64,000 bases of DNA from an uncultured Leptolyngbyaceae cyanobacterium (GTDB lineage: Bacteria; Cyanobacteriota; Cyanobacteriia; Leptolyngbyales; Leptolyngbyaceae): assembly GCA_938023035.1 (NCBI GenBank), contig CALIDI010000013.1, forward strand, positions 1-64,000, given 5' to 3'. Of this stretch, positions 1 through 8,887 are shown piece after piece; position 1 is the first letter of the stretch; each line of letters begins with the position of its first letter. The translations under genes and the position numbers were made by a program. The notes beneath the pieces were generated by a model. That model did no database searches, was not told the origin of the DNA, and saw only the letters and a program-made list of their open reading frames with translations.

Positions 1-279
1 ATGATTGGCATGGAAGTTTAAACCATGACTGGATGGTTGGTTCGCTGCATTGTTTGGTTAAACGGGTGCTAGTCTAACCCCCTCTCCCTCGTTGATTGAC
101 GAAACTTTTTCGCTGGCGGCTGGAAGCCGCGCCTACAGATGCAAAACCCGCGCAGGCGGGTTTTCGGTAAGGGTAGAGAGGCAGCGCCCGACTTTGTTGA
201 TGGCGCAGCGGTTTCAACCGCCCGGTGCCCAGGTTTTGTCAGTCAATCAGCCCCCTCTCCTTGCCCCCAGGTATTTGCT
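1..279. other. Intergenic start of window with interspersed repeat
   Basis: No gene is supported here. Positions about 91-250 carry one copy of interspersed repeat family A, listed separately. An open frame runs from the repeat into the DUF928 gene, but its translation before residue M at 280 is low-complexity repeat sequence and not protein-like. Confidence 0.6.
91..250 (+). repeat. Interspersed repeat family A, copy 1
   Basis: About 160 bases closely match 31657-31820 in the same orientation. Shared landmarks are a stretch reading CTGGAAGCCGC, then GGGTTTTCGGT, GCAGCGGTTTCAACCGCCCG and CCCAGGTTTTGTCAGTCAATC. The part GCGGTTTCAACCGC is itself an inverted repeat. Neither copy carries a convincing gene, so this is a non-coding dispersed element. 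Whether it is mobile cannot be told from two copies. Confidence 0.8.
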
Positions 280-1092
280 ATGAAACTCCGTCTGTTGCTT
301 TTATCCCTGATTGCAATTCTGACCTTGATCAGTATCGGCCCATTGCGCCACAGTCTGGCAATCGCCAAAGCTCCCAAAACTAGCTTCAAAATGCCCAATC
401 CTCCTAAGGGGCCACCGCCCAGAGGACGAGTCCGGGGGGGTGCCCAGCGAGGTACCTTCTGCCCTTTCACACAGCCCACTCTGACGGCTTTAACGCCCTA
501 CGTGGAGCATCGAGATCCTGAGTTTCCGCAACTGCCTCCGACGATGGATGTTTGGGGTTATACAACTCAGACCCATCCGACCTTTTGGTTCTACCTGCCC
601 TATCCCAAAGCAACCGGCTACCAAGCCGAGTTTATTCTGCAGGATGCGACCGAAACGGTGGTCTATCGGCAGGCGATCGCTTTACCAGAGCATCCGGGGG
701 TGATCGCTGTTTCCTTACCCAAAAGTCATCCCGGTTTAGCGTTGGCTCAACCCTACCGCTGGTATTTTGCCCTGCGATGCCAAACGGTTACCAAAATGGC
801 GGCCTACCCGATTGTGCCAGATCGGGTTGAAGGGGTGGTTCAACGCCTCCAGCCTTCGCTGAAGTTAATGCAACAACTGGCGATCGCCCCACCGCTGGAG
901 CAAGCCCGGCTTTATGCAGAAGCGGGAATCTGGTTTGATGCAATCACAACCCTGGCCACGTTGCATCAGGCCAAGCCGTCAGAGTCGATCTACTGGGAAG
1001 AATGGAACGCTCTGCTCCAATCAATCCACCTGGAAGAAGTCAGCCAGAAACCACTGGTTCCCTCAATCGATGAGGGATTCGTCACTCAATGA
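280..1092 (+). CDS. DUF928 domain secreted protein
   Basis: This 270-residue protein belongs to the cyanobacterial DUF928 family, whose function is not established. The first 28 or so residues are a hydrophobic signal sequence (MKLRLLLLSLIAILTL...), so it is probably exported. A short proline/arginine-rich linker follows, then the DUF928 core with GGAQRGTFCPF, LTALTPYVE, PTFWFYLPYP and EFILQD in the usual order, and a helical C-terminus. I chose ATG 280 because the open frame upstream lies in repeat A and the signal peptide starts exactly here. DUF928 genes often sit near CHASE2 or CHAT genes in other cyanobacteria (family knowledge), but none is seen here, so the gene looks like a solo member. 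Confidence 0.85.
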   Translation: MKLRLLLLSLIAILTLISIGPLRHSLAIAKAPKTSFKMPNPPKGPPPRGRVRGGAQRGTFCPFTQPTLTALTPYVEHRDPEFPQLPPTMDVWGYTTQTHPTFWFYLPYPKATGYQAEFILQDATETVVYRQAIALPEHPGVIAVSLPKSHPGLALAQPYRWYFALRCQTVTKMAAYPIVPDRVEGVVQRLQPSLKLMQQLAIAPPLEQARLYAEAGIWFDAITTLATLHQAKPSESIYWEEWNALLQSIHLEEVSQKPLVPSIDEGFVTQ

Positions 1093-1493
1093 CGTCCTTT
1101 CTTAATTACGTCATTACGTCCCTTCTGACAGGATGTGTCAGGCGATAGCCATAACGCATCACGGGCATTTTATTTTCGTGCAGTTCTCCTCGTAGACGAA
1201 GGCGTAAGTCTGGCTACCCTCTCACCTTTCTTGAATGCCTGTTAGGGCTATACCCCTCTCCTAGAACGGGCAAGGGCTGCACACTCAGATTCTCGGTTTG
1301 AAGTCCCTTTTCCCCAGTGGGAGAAGGAATTGAGGAATGCGGGAAGAAGGATTTGTTAGTCAACCAGCCTTATTTCTCCCCTGCCATGCAAATGTCCTAA
1401 CACACTTGCGTAACGCTATTACCTATTATTTGTTTCGGCAAACTGGTTAAAAAACTATCGCTGTTGTCCCCGTCAAATGCTAGAGTCCTAATC
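1093..1493. other. Intergenic region with repeat family D
   Basis: About 400 bases without a supported gene. Positions about 1214-1335 are a copy of repeat family D. The sequence just before 1494 is AT-richer and could hold the promoter of the asparaginase-like gene, but no clear -10/-35 pair stands out. Confidence 0.5.
1214..1335 (+). repeat. Interspersed repeat family D, copy 1
   Basis: This copy includes TTCTTGAATGCCTGTTAGGG, CCCCTCTCCTAGAACGGG and CAGATTCTCGGTTTGAAGTC. The reverse complement of 9207-9320 shows the same blocks in the same order. Partial copies occur near 26110-26163 and, inverted, near 44575-44650. It is non-coding and intergenic in every copy. Confidence 0.7.
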
Positions 1494-2447
1494 ATGACTA
1501 GGGGAAGACGTACACACACTGCAGAATTAGAGGTTCGGTTCCTGCGCGAGGGGATTACTGAATCAACGCATCATGTGCAAGCCGTTGTTTGTGATCATCG
1601 TGGGCGATCGCTACTTGTGGCGGGAAATCCTGAAACCGCTACCTTTGTGCGATCGGCATTAAAGCCATTCCAAGCCCTAGCTGTGACCACTACCGGTACT
1701 TTAGAGCGCTTTGGCTTAAACGACAAAGACTTGGCCATCATCTGTAGCTCTCACCAAGGAGGGATTGAGCAGATGCGGCAGGTATTCAAAATTCTTTGGC
1801 GTTGCGATATTGACCCCTCGGCCCTACAATGCCCGGTGCCCCCCGGCAAACGCAGCCCCCTAGAATATAACTGCTCTGGTAAGCATGCAGGGATGTTGGC
1901 AGTCTGTCAGCAACGCAACTGGATCACCAGTACCTACCTGCAACGCAGCCATCCGGTACAGCAACTCATCTTGCAAAAAATGGCAGAACTCCTGCACATG
2001 CCTGCCGAAGAATTTATCAGCGCCCGTGATGATTGTGGTGCCCCTACCTATTTTTTGCAGTTGGTTCAAATTGCCTGGCTCTATGCCCTACTGGCCGCTG
2101 GTGACAACCTGGATATGGAGCGAATTGCTCGGGCCATGACCCATCACCCCACAATGGTGGCAGGGCCTGGAGCCTTTGATACTGAGGTAATGCGGTTAAC
2201 CGAGGGAGAACTCGTCAGCAAATCTGGCGCTGAAGGAATTCAATGCATTGGCCGCATTGGCGAAGGGATGGGCTTAGCGATTAAAGTCGCTGATGGTGCG
2301 AAGCGAGCCAAGTATGCGGTGGCCGTGCATCTGCTAAAGCAAATGGGTTGGATCAGCCCCACCGTTGCAGAGACACTGGCGGAAGCATTTATGACGGTGA
2401 GTCCTGTGACCCGTTTAGAAGTAACGGGGGAGTTGTCAATGCTGTAG
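1494..2447 (+). CDS. Asparaginase II family protein
   Basis: This 317-residue protein matches the Asparaginase_II family (the type first described in rhizobia, separate from the E. coli AnsA/AnsB fold), which hydrolyses L-asparagine to aspartate and ammonia. Seen in the sequence: VRSALKPFQALA near the N-terminus, CSSHQGG, the YNCSGKHAGMLA block, RDDCGAPTYF and HPTMVAGPGAFDTEVM, all in family order. No signal peptide is visible, so it is probably cytoplasmic. The frame also has a TTG at 1464, but ATG 1494 gives the usual short N-terminus and is preferred. murQ follows 49 bases downstream on the same strand, so the two may be co-transcribed. Substrate specificity is inferred from the family only. 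Confidence 0.88.
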   Translation: MTRGRRTHTAELEVRFLREGITESTHHVQAVVCDHRGRSLLVAGNPETATFVRSALKPFQALAVTTTGTLERFGLNDKDLAIICSSHQGGIEQMRQVFKILWRCDIDPSALQCPVPPGKRSPLEYNCSGKHAGMLAVCQQRNWITSTYLQRSHPVQQLILQKMAELLHMPAEEFISARDDCGAPTYFLQLVQIAWLYALLAAGDNLDMERIARAMTHHPTMVAGPGAFDTEVMRLTEGELVSKSGAEGIQCIGRIGEGMGLAIKVADGAKRAKYAVAVHLLKQMGWISPTVAETLAEAFMTVSPVTRLEVTGELSML

Positions 2448-2496
2448 AGCCAAATTCAGGAAGGTTTCAGTGAAGGAATAATAGGGCCAGATTGTC

Positions 2497-3402
2497 ATGG
2501 GCATCAACCTGGATCCGTTAGCAACGGAGCAAAGAAACCCCAATACCGCAACTATCGATCAAGTTTCGACTTTGGAGATGGTGCGCCTGATTAACGAAGA
2601 AGATCAAAAGGTTGCAGTGGCGGTGGCAGCCGTGTTGCCTCAGGTGGCCCAAGCGATTGATCGGATTGCGGCCCAGTTGCATCAGGGGGGAAGGCTCATC
2701 TACATCGGCGCAGGAACCAGTGGCCGTTTAGGCATTTTAGATGCATCTGAATGCCCTCCCACTTTTCGAGCCGATCCAGGTCAGGTGATTGGGCTGATTG
2801 CGGGCGGTGACCAGGCTATTCGGCAGGCGGTTGAAGGAGCAGAGGATAGTCGTGAACAGGGGGCGGCGGATTTAGGGGCGATCGCCCTTAGCGCTCACGA
2901 TGCGGTTGTGGGGTTAGCAGCCAGTGGACGGACTCCCTACGTGTTGGGCGGGTTGGTCTATGCCAGGGATGTTGGAGCCACGACGATCGCGATCGCCTGC
3001 ACCACCGATTCCGAAATTGGAGCGATCGCCGATATCGCAATTGAAGTATTACCGGGACCAGAGGTGATCACGGGTTCAACGCGGATGAAGGCGGGGACGG
3101 CCCAAAAAATGATTCTCAACATGCTCTCAACTGGTGCCATGATCAAAATCGGTAAGGTCTACAGCAACCTGATGGTGGATGTGCAGGCCTCGAATCAAAA
3201 GCTGGTGGAGCGCTGTAAGCGCATTCTCCAGGCGGCCACTGGGTGCGATCGCCCTCAGGCAGAAGCCTTACTTGAAGTAACAGGGTACGATGTCAAACTG
3301 GCCATTGTGATGGCTAAAACAGGGGTGGATCTAGCGCAGGCAAAGCAACGCCTCCAAGAGGCGGAGGGCTACTTGCAACGGGCGATCGGGGTAATTGAAT
3401 AG
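2497..3402 (+). CDS. murQ: N-acetylmuramic acid 6-phosphate etherase
   Basis: MurQ cleaves the D-lactyl ether of N-acetylmuramic acid 6-phosphate to give GlcNAc-6-phosphate and D-lactate, a step in peptidoglycan recycling in the cytoplasm. The 301-residue length is normal. The N-terminal TEQRNP block, the SIS-domain signature [10 protein letters not shown] near residue 75, DASECPPTF, and the [19 protein letters not shown] block near 185-205 are all present, followed by the usual helical C-terminal domain. ATG 2497 gives the family-typical start. It converges on the Pilin_GH lipoprotein gene with only 14 bases between stops. No muramic-acid kinase (AnmK) or PTS gene is seen nearby. Confidence 0.96.
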   Translation: MGINLDPLATEQRNPNTATIDQVSTLEMVRLINEEDQKVAVAVAAVLPQVAQAIDRIAAQLHQGGRLIYIGAGTSGRLGILDASECPPTFRADPGQVIGLIAGGDQAIRQAVEGAEDSREQGAADLGAIALSAHDAVVGLAASGRTPYVLGGLVYARDVGATTIAIACTTDSEIGAIADIAIEVLPGPEVITGSTRMKAGTAQKMILNMLSTGAMIKIGKVYSNLMVDVQASNQKLVERCKRILQAATGCDRPQAEALLEVTGYDVKLAIVMAKTGVDLAQAKQRLQEAEGYLQRAIGVIE

Positions 3403-3416
3403 CGGCAGAAAAGGTG

Positions 3417-4328
3417 TTATCGCACCTGGCGCGACCCGTCCGGGCATTGAAACTCAACCATTCGTGCAATTTCCCCGACAGGCGGTGGCGTCTGCGAGGG
3501 GGCTGCCGTTTCACAGATAAAGGCAAAGGTTCTTTCCGCCGGGGCATTTTCCGCCTTCTCGGCCAGCACTACGACTGTAAAGCTCTTTAAGTCACCGCTT
3601 TTTGCCTGGGCTGTCGCGACAACTTGGTGCGGCTTTAGGGGAGTTATCTGATAGCGGTAGCTGGCTGTCTCAGAGGGAATCCCCAGCTTTAAATCGGCTA
3701 AGTTAGCGGCAAATTTTGTCTGCTCCAGATAATGGGCCTGTTGCGCCCGACCGATGGCGCGAACATGGGTTCTTCCCTCAGCTTCCTGGGCTAGATTGCT
3801 CCCAGAGGGAACCTGGCTAGTATCGATGATAATTACATCCTTGGGCAGGGTTGCCTGGGTATACACGCGCTTGAGCTTAACGGCTTGGACACTAAAGTCG
3901 GTCGGTCGGGGGGCACCGGGTTGAGTTTGGGTTTCAAGCCGGAGGCTGCCATCGTTGCCTAATTCAAAGATGGTTTCAATGGCTTTGGCTTCTCCCGGCA
4001 GCAGTAAATTGAGCTGCATCGGCTTTTGGTTAGACTGAAGGCGATACTCAAAGGCAATCGCTTGTTTTTTTCCTTCTAGCTCATTAATAAAGTAGCCTTT
4101 GCCATTCTGGCTAAAGAAAATACTGGGCAGTTGCCCCCCCTCCTTTGGCTGGCCTTCAGCCTGCCATTCTCCTAAAAGACGTGGCTCAATGGGGTCGATC
4201 GGCGTCGTAACCGTCGGAGAGGGAGAGGATCCCGTTTCTCGATTGAACCGAATTTGTCCACAGGCGATCGCCCCCAGACTCAAGCCAATCAGGCATCCGT
4301 ACCGCAGCACCTTGAAAGTCATTTGCAT
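3417..4328 (-). CDS. Lipoprotein with Pilin_GH domain
   Basis: This 303-residue protein starts with a short hydrophobic segment ending in AIAC-G (Cys23), which looks like a lipoprotein signal, although the lipobox is not perfect. A Pro/Thr-rich linker is followed by a beta-rich region of about 120 residues and then, at about 180-260, by a block with RAIGRAQQAHYLEQTKFA, LKLGIPSET and YRYQI. That block is the hallmark of the cyanobacterial 'type IV pilin-like G and H' family (Pilin_GH). Unlike a true pilin it has no prepilin N-terminal helix, so it is unlikely to be assembled into a pilus. A role on the cell envelope is inferred. Two in-frame ATGs (4328 and 4322) are possible starts. Confidence 0.78.
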   Translation of the reverse strand: MQMTFKVLRYGCLIGLSLGAIACGQIRFNRETGSSPSPTVTTPIDPIEPRLLGEWQAEGQPKEGGQLPSIFFSQNGKGYFINELEGKKQAIAFEYRLQSNQKPMQLNLLLPGEAKAIETIFELGNDGSLRLETQTQPGAPRPTDFSVQAVKLKRVYTQATLPKDVIIIDTSQVPSGSNLAQEAEGRTHVRAIGRAQQAHYLEQTKFAANLADLKLGIPSETASYRYQITPLKPHQVVATAQAKSGDLKSFTVVVLAEKAENAPAERTFAFICETAAPSQTPPPVGEIARMVEFQCPDGSRQVR

Positions 4329-4446
4329 GGGTCATCTTCCCAGGAGCATTTTTACCCATCATGCCCTAAGACTTTGGTTCTGGAAACCGATTCAAAACCA
4401 GGGAAACCTCACCTTTGCTGCCCATCTTTCAGCCTAGAGGCTTAAG

Positions 4447-5004
4447 ATGAGAGATAGGACTAAACCAACACCCATGATCGAAGAAGAGGACATTTATCGC
4501 CCCCGCCCCTATGTGCAAGTGCCCATGGATCGGCGCGTAGAAGCCTTTATGATTGATTTTGCAGCCACGACGATCATTAGCCTTAGCGCTGGCTCTGCCT
4601 ACATTGTCATGTTTCTGCTAACTTGGCTGGCCTTGCGGGTAATTGTGGTTGCTGTCAACCGGGGGCAAAGTCTAGGGCGGTGGGCGGTAAATATTAAGGT
4701 GGTAGATCCGCGTCAGCGCCGAATTCCAGGGTTGATAGAACTTTTTCAACGCGAACTGATTACGGGCCTAGCGGGCTTACTAGTGGTGGTGGGTTTGGCT
4801 AATTTTAACCCTGCCAATGCGTGGGTGCTTTTTACACCGATTCCTTTGCTGGCTGACTGTAGCCTGGCCTTTGGTGATCCGGAATATCGCCGCGCTTTTC
4901 ATGATCGGCTGGTTGGTACAACCATGGTGCAAACTCGCCGTGGTGCCAGTTTCGATCTGCTTTTGAGAGATTTATTTGCCGAAGTGCGGCGACGTGTGAA
5001 ATAA
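4447..5004 (+). CDS. RDD family membrane protein
   Basis: This 185-residue protein has the RDD pattern: a charged N-terminus, VPMDRRVEAFMIDF near residue 25-40 (the R-x-x-AxxxD element), two or three hydrophobic segments, the GQSLGRWAVNIKVVD block in the middle and RRAFHDRLVGTTMV near residue 155. RDD proteins are small integral membrane proteins of poorly defined function, some linked to ion transport. It lies 48 bases upstream of rpmG on the same strand and may share its transcript. ATG 4447 is used; ATG 4474 would shorten the protein by nine residues and cannot be excluded. Confidence 0.85.
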   Translation: MRDRTKPTPMIEEEDIYRPRPYVQVPMDRRVEAFMIDFAATTIISLSAGSAYIVMFLLTWLALRVIVVAVNRGQSLGRWAVNIKVVDPRQRRIPGLIELFQRELITGLAGLLVVVGLANFNPANAWVLFTPIPLLADCSLAFGDPEYRRAFHDRLVGTTMVQTRRGASFDLLLRDLFAEVRRRVK

Positions 5005-5052
5005 TAAGAGACTGCATTCAAACTGCTGCTTGCTGCTTGAGTTACTAAAGAT

Positions 5053-5247
5053 ATGGCTAAAAATAAAGGGGTTCGAATTACAATTACCCTGGAGTGTACC
5101 GAGTGTCGCACTAATCTAGATAAGCGATCGCCGGGGGTTTCTCGATACACCACCAGCAAAAATCGTCGTAACACCACCGCTCGGTTGGAGTTAAAGAAGT
5201 TCTGCCCTCACTGCAATAAGCATACAATTCACAAAGAAATCAAGTAG
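5053..5247 (+). CDS. rpmG: 50S ribosomal protein L33
   Basis: This 64-residue basic protein is ribosomal protein L33 of the large subunit. [18 protein letters not shown] is the cyanobacterial/plastid L33 start. Cys15/Cys18 and Cys51/Cys54 form the two CxxC knuckles of a zinc-binding (C+) L33. It precedes rpsR by 221 bases; an rpmG-rpsR pair followed by an RNase II gene is a familiar order in cyanobacteria. A HIP1 site lies within the gene. Confidence 0.97.
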   Translation: MAKNKGVRITITLECTECRTNLDKRSPGVSRYTTSKNRRNTTARLELKKFCPHCNKHTIHKEIK

Positions 5248-5326
5248 GGCTGTTTTCTAGGTATGTGGCTTGGCCTTAGGAGATTTGCCAAGGTGGGGGT
5301 ATCTCTGTCTTAGATAAACGTTTAGC

Positions 5327-5347
5327 CAGAGCTTTGCTAAAGCTCTG
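5327..5347 (+). other. Hairpin between rpmG and rpsR
   Basis: CAGAGCTTT and AAAGCTCTG form a perfect nine-base-pair stem with a three-base loop (GCT). There is no run of T after it, so a simple intrinsic terminator is unlikely. A role in mRNA processing, partial attenuation or autoregulation of rpsR is possible but is only inference. Confidence 0.5.
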
Positions 5348-5468
5348 CTTAATCTGGTTGGTTCCAGGGCTGACGTTGTTTGGCTCTGTCACCGGGAGCT
5401 AGTTTGTTTTCATTGATTACTGCTGTTATCGTTTTCCCAGTTTTTGTACTTTTCCATTGCGGTTGACT

Positions 5469-5684
5469 ATGAGCTATTTACGCCGTCGCGTTTCTCCAAT
5501 CAAACCTGATGAACCCATCGATTACAAGGATGTGGATTTGCTTCGTAAATTTATCACCGAACGGGGTAAAATCTTGCCTCGTCGGATTACGGGGTTAACG
5601 GCTAAGCAGCAACGGGATTTGACGATTGCAATTAAACGCGCTCGGATCGTTGCCCTGCTGCCCTTCATCAATCAGGAAGGTTAG
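5469..5684 (+). CDS. rpsR: 30S ribosomal protein S18
   Basis: This 71-residue protein is ribosomal protein S18 of the small subunit. The conserved elements [19 protein letters not shown] and [16 protein letters not shown], then [12 protein letters not shown] near the C-terminus, are unmistakable. ATG 5469 gives the standard [11 protein letters not shown] start; the TTG at 5457 would add four residues and is not needed. The RNase II gene lies downstream on the same strand, 625 bases away. Confidence 0.97.
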   Translation: MSYLRRRVSPIKPDEPIDYKDVDLLRKFITERGKILPRRITGLTAKQQRDLTIAIKRARIVALLPFINQEG

Positions 5685-6309
5685 GGATTGATTGTCACTA
5701 GCTTTCTCCCTGAATCAATTTCCAGTCATTTAATCTTCATCTCCGTTCAACGCTCAAGGTTTTCTTGGGGGTGGTGATTTGTTGCAAGTGGAACGTCATG
5801 GGAAAGTGACACCCTTTGATTGAAGTGTTGGCTCTGTTGAGGGCATTGTCTCCTGAATGGCTTTGTTCTAGCGTTGGATACCACGATGATGTGGATAGAT
5901 AAAGGGCGAGCCATTTGCGCAAAATCTTGATTAGGATCCAGACCTTGAGACGATTCAGGCTTTATTAGACTGCCTAATTCCCTAAGTCTAATCCGTTAGA
6001 GGAAGCGAATTTGAAGGCTGTGCCCACAAAGATGGGAAAGCCGTCTATTTTTATTAGCATCTTTTTTATTCCATCTACCTGCTGGCATCGTTGCTGCTCA
6101 GGTGTAGGGTAGAGGTAGAGGCTAAGCAATACCTACTGATCTGTGCCGATTTGCCTTTGATTGGCTGAGGTTGCATTTCGGTCATGGATCGCAGCATAAA
6201 ATGAAGTTATCTCTGCAATGGGCTGCTGAGATTGACCGCTTTTATGGTGCTTGCTCGCTGCTCTGGGTCACATTGCTTCGCTGCCACCTTCGCATTTTTA
6301 CCAAACGGA
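5685..6309. other. Intergenic region upstream of RNase II
   Basis: About 625 bases separate rpsR from the RNase II gene. The open frames here do not read like protein, and no repeat family or RNA gene was recognised. The RNase II frame stays open upstream from 6232 to 6309, but those codons do not resemble the family. Confidence 0.5.
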
Positions 6310-8322
6310 ATGGATAAGGGAACGCTGGTTGAATTTCGTGTGAATGGCGATCGTCGTTTGGCCGTCATTGACCGCCCAGAGGGTAAAAAAAACTGGGTTG
6401 CCATTGATGAGCGGGGGCACGCCCATACGTTGCATTCGCGCGACATTACCTATCAGTTACCAGGCAGTTACAAGCCATCTGATATTCCTGCTTTTTTACA
6501 GCAGGTGCAGCCCTTGCTCGATCCTTCGAGTCTGGAGGTCGCCTGGGAGCTTTTGGTGGATGATGGCAGCACTGTTAACCCCTCAGAGATGGCTTTGTTA
6601 TTGTTCTCTGACCAGGAGCCACCCCTTTGCTATGCAGCTTATCATTTGCTTTCTGAGGATAAGCTATACTTTAAGCTTAAGGGCGATCGCTACGAACCAC
6701 GCCCGCACAGTCAGGTTGCTGAGATTAAGCATCAGCAAATGGTCGCTGCCCAAAAACAGCAAGAATGGCAGGGCTTCTTAGCAAAGTTGGAGCAGGCATT
6801 GGCAGGGGTTAAAGTCGAGTGGCAGCCCAGTGATCGCCTCCGCATTGACTCTCTTGAGCGATTTGCTACCCTGGGAGAAGAGGCGACTCATCGTACCCCA
6901 GCATTGGAGGTATTGGGTCACTTAAACCGCCCTGAAACTCCTCAGGGGGCGCTGCAACTGTTGGTTGATCTGGGGCTGTGGAGTCCGCACGAAAATCTCT
7001 TCTTGCGCCGCAGCCAAGTTCCGGTACAGTTTCCTGAAAAGGTGTTAGACGTGGTGCAAAAATCGTTGTCTGCTCCGCCCCCTGATACCCATCCTGATCG
7101 CCTTGATCTGACTCATCTCAAGGTCTATACGATCGATGATGAAAGCACCCGCGAAATTGACGATGGTCTAAGTCTGGAGTTTCTACCTGACGGGCGGCAG
7201 CGTCTGTGGATTCATATTGCTGACCCTAGTCGGTGGTTACAACCAGGGGACGAGTTAGACCTTGAAGCCCGCCGTCGCAGTACGACCCTCTATTTGCCGA
7301 CGGGGGTAATTCCTATGTTTCCGTCTGAGTTGGCAACTGGGCCAATGAGTTTGAGGCAAGGGGCAACCAGTTGCGCCCTCAGCTTTGGTGTAATTCTCGA
7401 TGATGATGGCGCGATCGCAACCTACGACATTTATGCTAGCCAGATTAAGGTGACCTATCGCCTCACCTATGAGGACGTAGATGAGATGCTGGATTTAGGT
7501 GTGCAGGCAGAGTCTGAGTTAGAGGCCTTAGCCCAATGGGCCGAAAAGCGCTATGACTGGCGTCACTCTCAGGGGGCTGTTAGTATCCAGATGCCGGAGG
7601 CATCGATTAAGGTAGAGGGCGACGATATTACCGTTGTGGTGCTGGATGACTCGCGCTCCCGTCAATTGGTAGCTGAGATGATGATTTTGGCTGGGGAAGT
7701 AGCGGCTCGTTATGCTCAGGCCCATCAACTACCGCTGCCCTTTCGCAACCAACCCCCACCTGAGTTGCCACCCCAGGAGGAGCTATTGCTTTTGCCAGCC
7801 GGGCCAGTGCGAGGCTGTGCGATTCGGCGCTGTATGCCCCGCAGTGAGCTAAGTCTGACTCCTTCGGGGCATGCCAGTTTAGGTTTGCAAACTTACACCC
7901 AGGTGACCTCACCGATTCGACGCTATAGCGATTTGCTGGCCCACTTTCAGATCAAGGCGCATTTGCGTGGAGAACCCTTACCCTTCTCAGTAGATGAAGT
8001 GCGCGAGTTGATGCTGAGTATTGCCAATACGGTACAGGAGGCGGTGTTGGTTGAACGCCAGACGAACCGTTATTGGAGCTTAGAGTATCTGCGGCGGAAT
8101 GGGGATGAAGTCTGGCAGGCGCTGATGCTGCGTTGGTTGCGAGAACACGAAAATCTAGGCTTGATTTTATTAGAAGATTTGGGAATGGAATTGCCTATGC
8201 GGTTTGAGCGGGCAATTGAGCCGGGCGATCGCCTCTGTGTCAAAGTGTCTTATGTGGATCCGCGCCAGGATATTTTGCAGTTCAAAGAGGTTGCACCGGC
8301 CACAACTGATGCGATCGCCTGA
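6310..8322 (+). CDS. RNase II/RNase R family exoribonuclease (zam type)
   Basis: This 670-residue 3'-5' exoribonuclease belongs to the RNB family and is closest in type to the cyanobacterial protein known as Zam/RNase II. It degrades single-stranded RNA one nucleotide at a time in the cytoplasm. The catalytic RNB centre is visible around residue 277: DDESTREIDDGLS, with the metal-binding aspartates, followed by LWIHIADPSRWL and YLPTGVIPMFP. The PIRRYSDLLAHFQIKAHL block near residue 535 and a C-terminal S1-like segment follow. I chose ATG 6310 because MDKGTLVEFRVNGDRRLAV is the usual start of this family; the 26 upstream codons look non-coding. It follows rpmG-rpsR as in other cyanobacteria. 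Confidence 0.93.
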   Translation: MDKGTLVEFRVNGDRRLAVIDRPEGKKNWVAIDERGHAHTLHSRDITYQLPGSYKPSDIPAFLQQVQPLLDPSSLEVAWELLVDDGSTVNPSEMALLLFSDQEPPLCYAAYHLLSEDKLYFKLKGDRYEPRPHSQVAEIKHQQMVAAQKQQEWQGFLAKLEQALAGVKVEWQPSDRLRIDSLERFATLGEEATHRTPALEVLGHLNRPETPQGALQLLVDLGLWSPHENLFLRRSQVPVQFPEKVLDVVQKSLSAPPPDTHPDRLDLTHLKVYTIDDESTREIDDGLSLEFLPDGRQRLWIHIADPSRWLQPGDELDLEARRRSTTLYLPTGVIPMFPSELATGPMSLRQGATSCALSFGVILDDDGAIATYDIYASQIKVTYRLTYEDVDEMLDLGVQAESELEALAQWAEKRYDWRHSQGAVSIQMPEASIKVEGDDITVVVLDDSRSRQLVAEMMILAGEVAARYAQAHQLPLPFRNQPPPELPPQEELLLLPAGPVRGCAIRRCMPRSELSLTPSGHASLGLQTYTQVTSPIRRYSDLLAHFQIKAHLRGEPLPFSVDEVRELMLSIANTVQEAVLVERQTNRYWSLEYLRRNGDEVWQALMLRWLREHENLGLILLEDLGMELPMRFERAIEPGDRLCVKVSYVDPRQDILQFKEVAPATTDAIA

Positions 8323-8515
8323 ATCTCAGGAAGGCTCCAAGAACGATTGCTGCCCTCGCATTGCTCTGCGATAACCCTCCAAACCTGCTCAGGGCAAAAG
8401 CTAGCTGAGCGGCATCGAAAGCCGTTGAGGCTAGCGGGCCGTTTGTTGGCTAAAAACCTGATTGCGGCAACTTGAGTGGTCACGGCGACTAGGCGATCAG
8501 CTTTTAAGGCATCCC

Positions 8516-8887
8516 CTACGGCTCAGGCTTGGGGGATGATAAGCGCTGGGGCATCACCCCATCCGTCAGCATCGTTAGCAATTCACTATCCGAAGCACTT
8601 ATATAATTTTTTAGCAGTGCCTGGAGCTTCATCCGAGGAATGTAGGGCCATCCGCCGTTAGCTTCAATATCCCGCAGCAGGTGATAGAGAGCCTGACGGT
8701 TGTTAGGCAGAGAATTTTGAAACAGGTTGTCGCGAATTTCTTGATGTAAGTTTTCTAGCAAACGCAGTAAATTCAGCAAATGCAAACATTCTCCACCCTG
8801 CTGGCTAGCAGTGGCCCGCACAAGTTGAGCGATCGCTTGCAGGTCTTTCTCAAGTGGATCAATTCGTTGAAAGCCGCTATCACTCAT
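8516..8887 (-). CDS. Conserved hypothetical protein
   Basis: I do not recognise a named family. The 123-residue product is mostly alpha-helical by composition, with leucine-rich stretches (LLNLLRLLENLHQEIRDNL) and a C-terminal segment containing GGWPYIPRMKLQALLKNY. There is no signal peptide or membrane segment, so it is probably cytoplasmic. The frame can be extended to a TTG at 8959, but ATG 8887 is preferred because the upstream part has no supporting features. It stands alone on the minus strand between RNase II and the surface operon. Coding is supported by a clean, well-composed frame on this strand and the absence of a competing gene. Confidence 0.65.
   Translation of the reverse strand: MSDSGFQRIDPLEKDLQAIAQLVRATASQQGGECLHLLNLLRLLENLHQEIRDNLFQNSLPNNRQALYHLLRDIEANGGWPYIPRMKLQALLKNYISASDSELLTMLTDGVMPQRLSSPKPEP

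Noticed and set aside
139-279. Upstream extension of the DUF928 reading frame
   Set aside because: It lies in interspersed repeat A, also found at 31657-31820, and lacks protein-like features; the signal peptide starts at 280.
6232-6309. N-terminal extension of the RNase II frame
   Set aside because: Does not resemble the family; MDKGTLVEFR at 6310 is the usual start.
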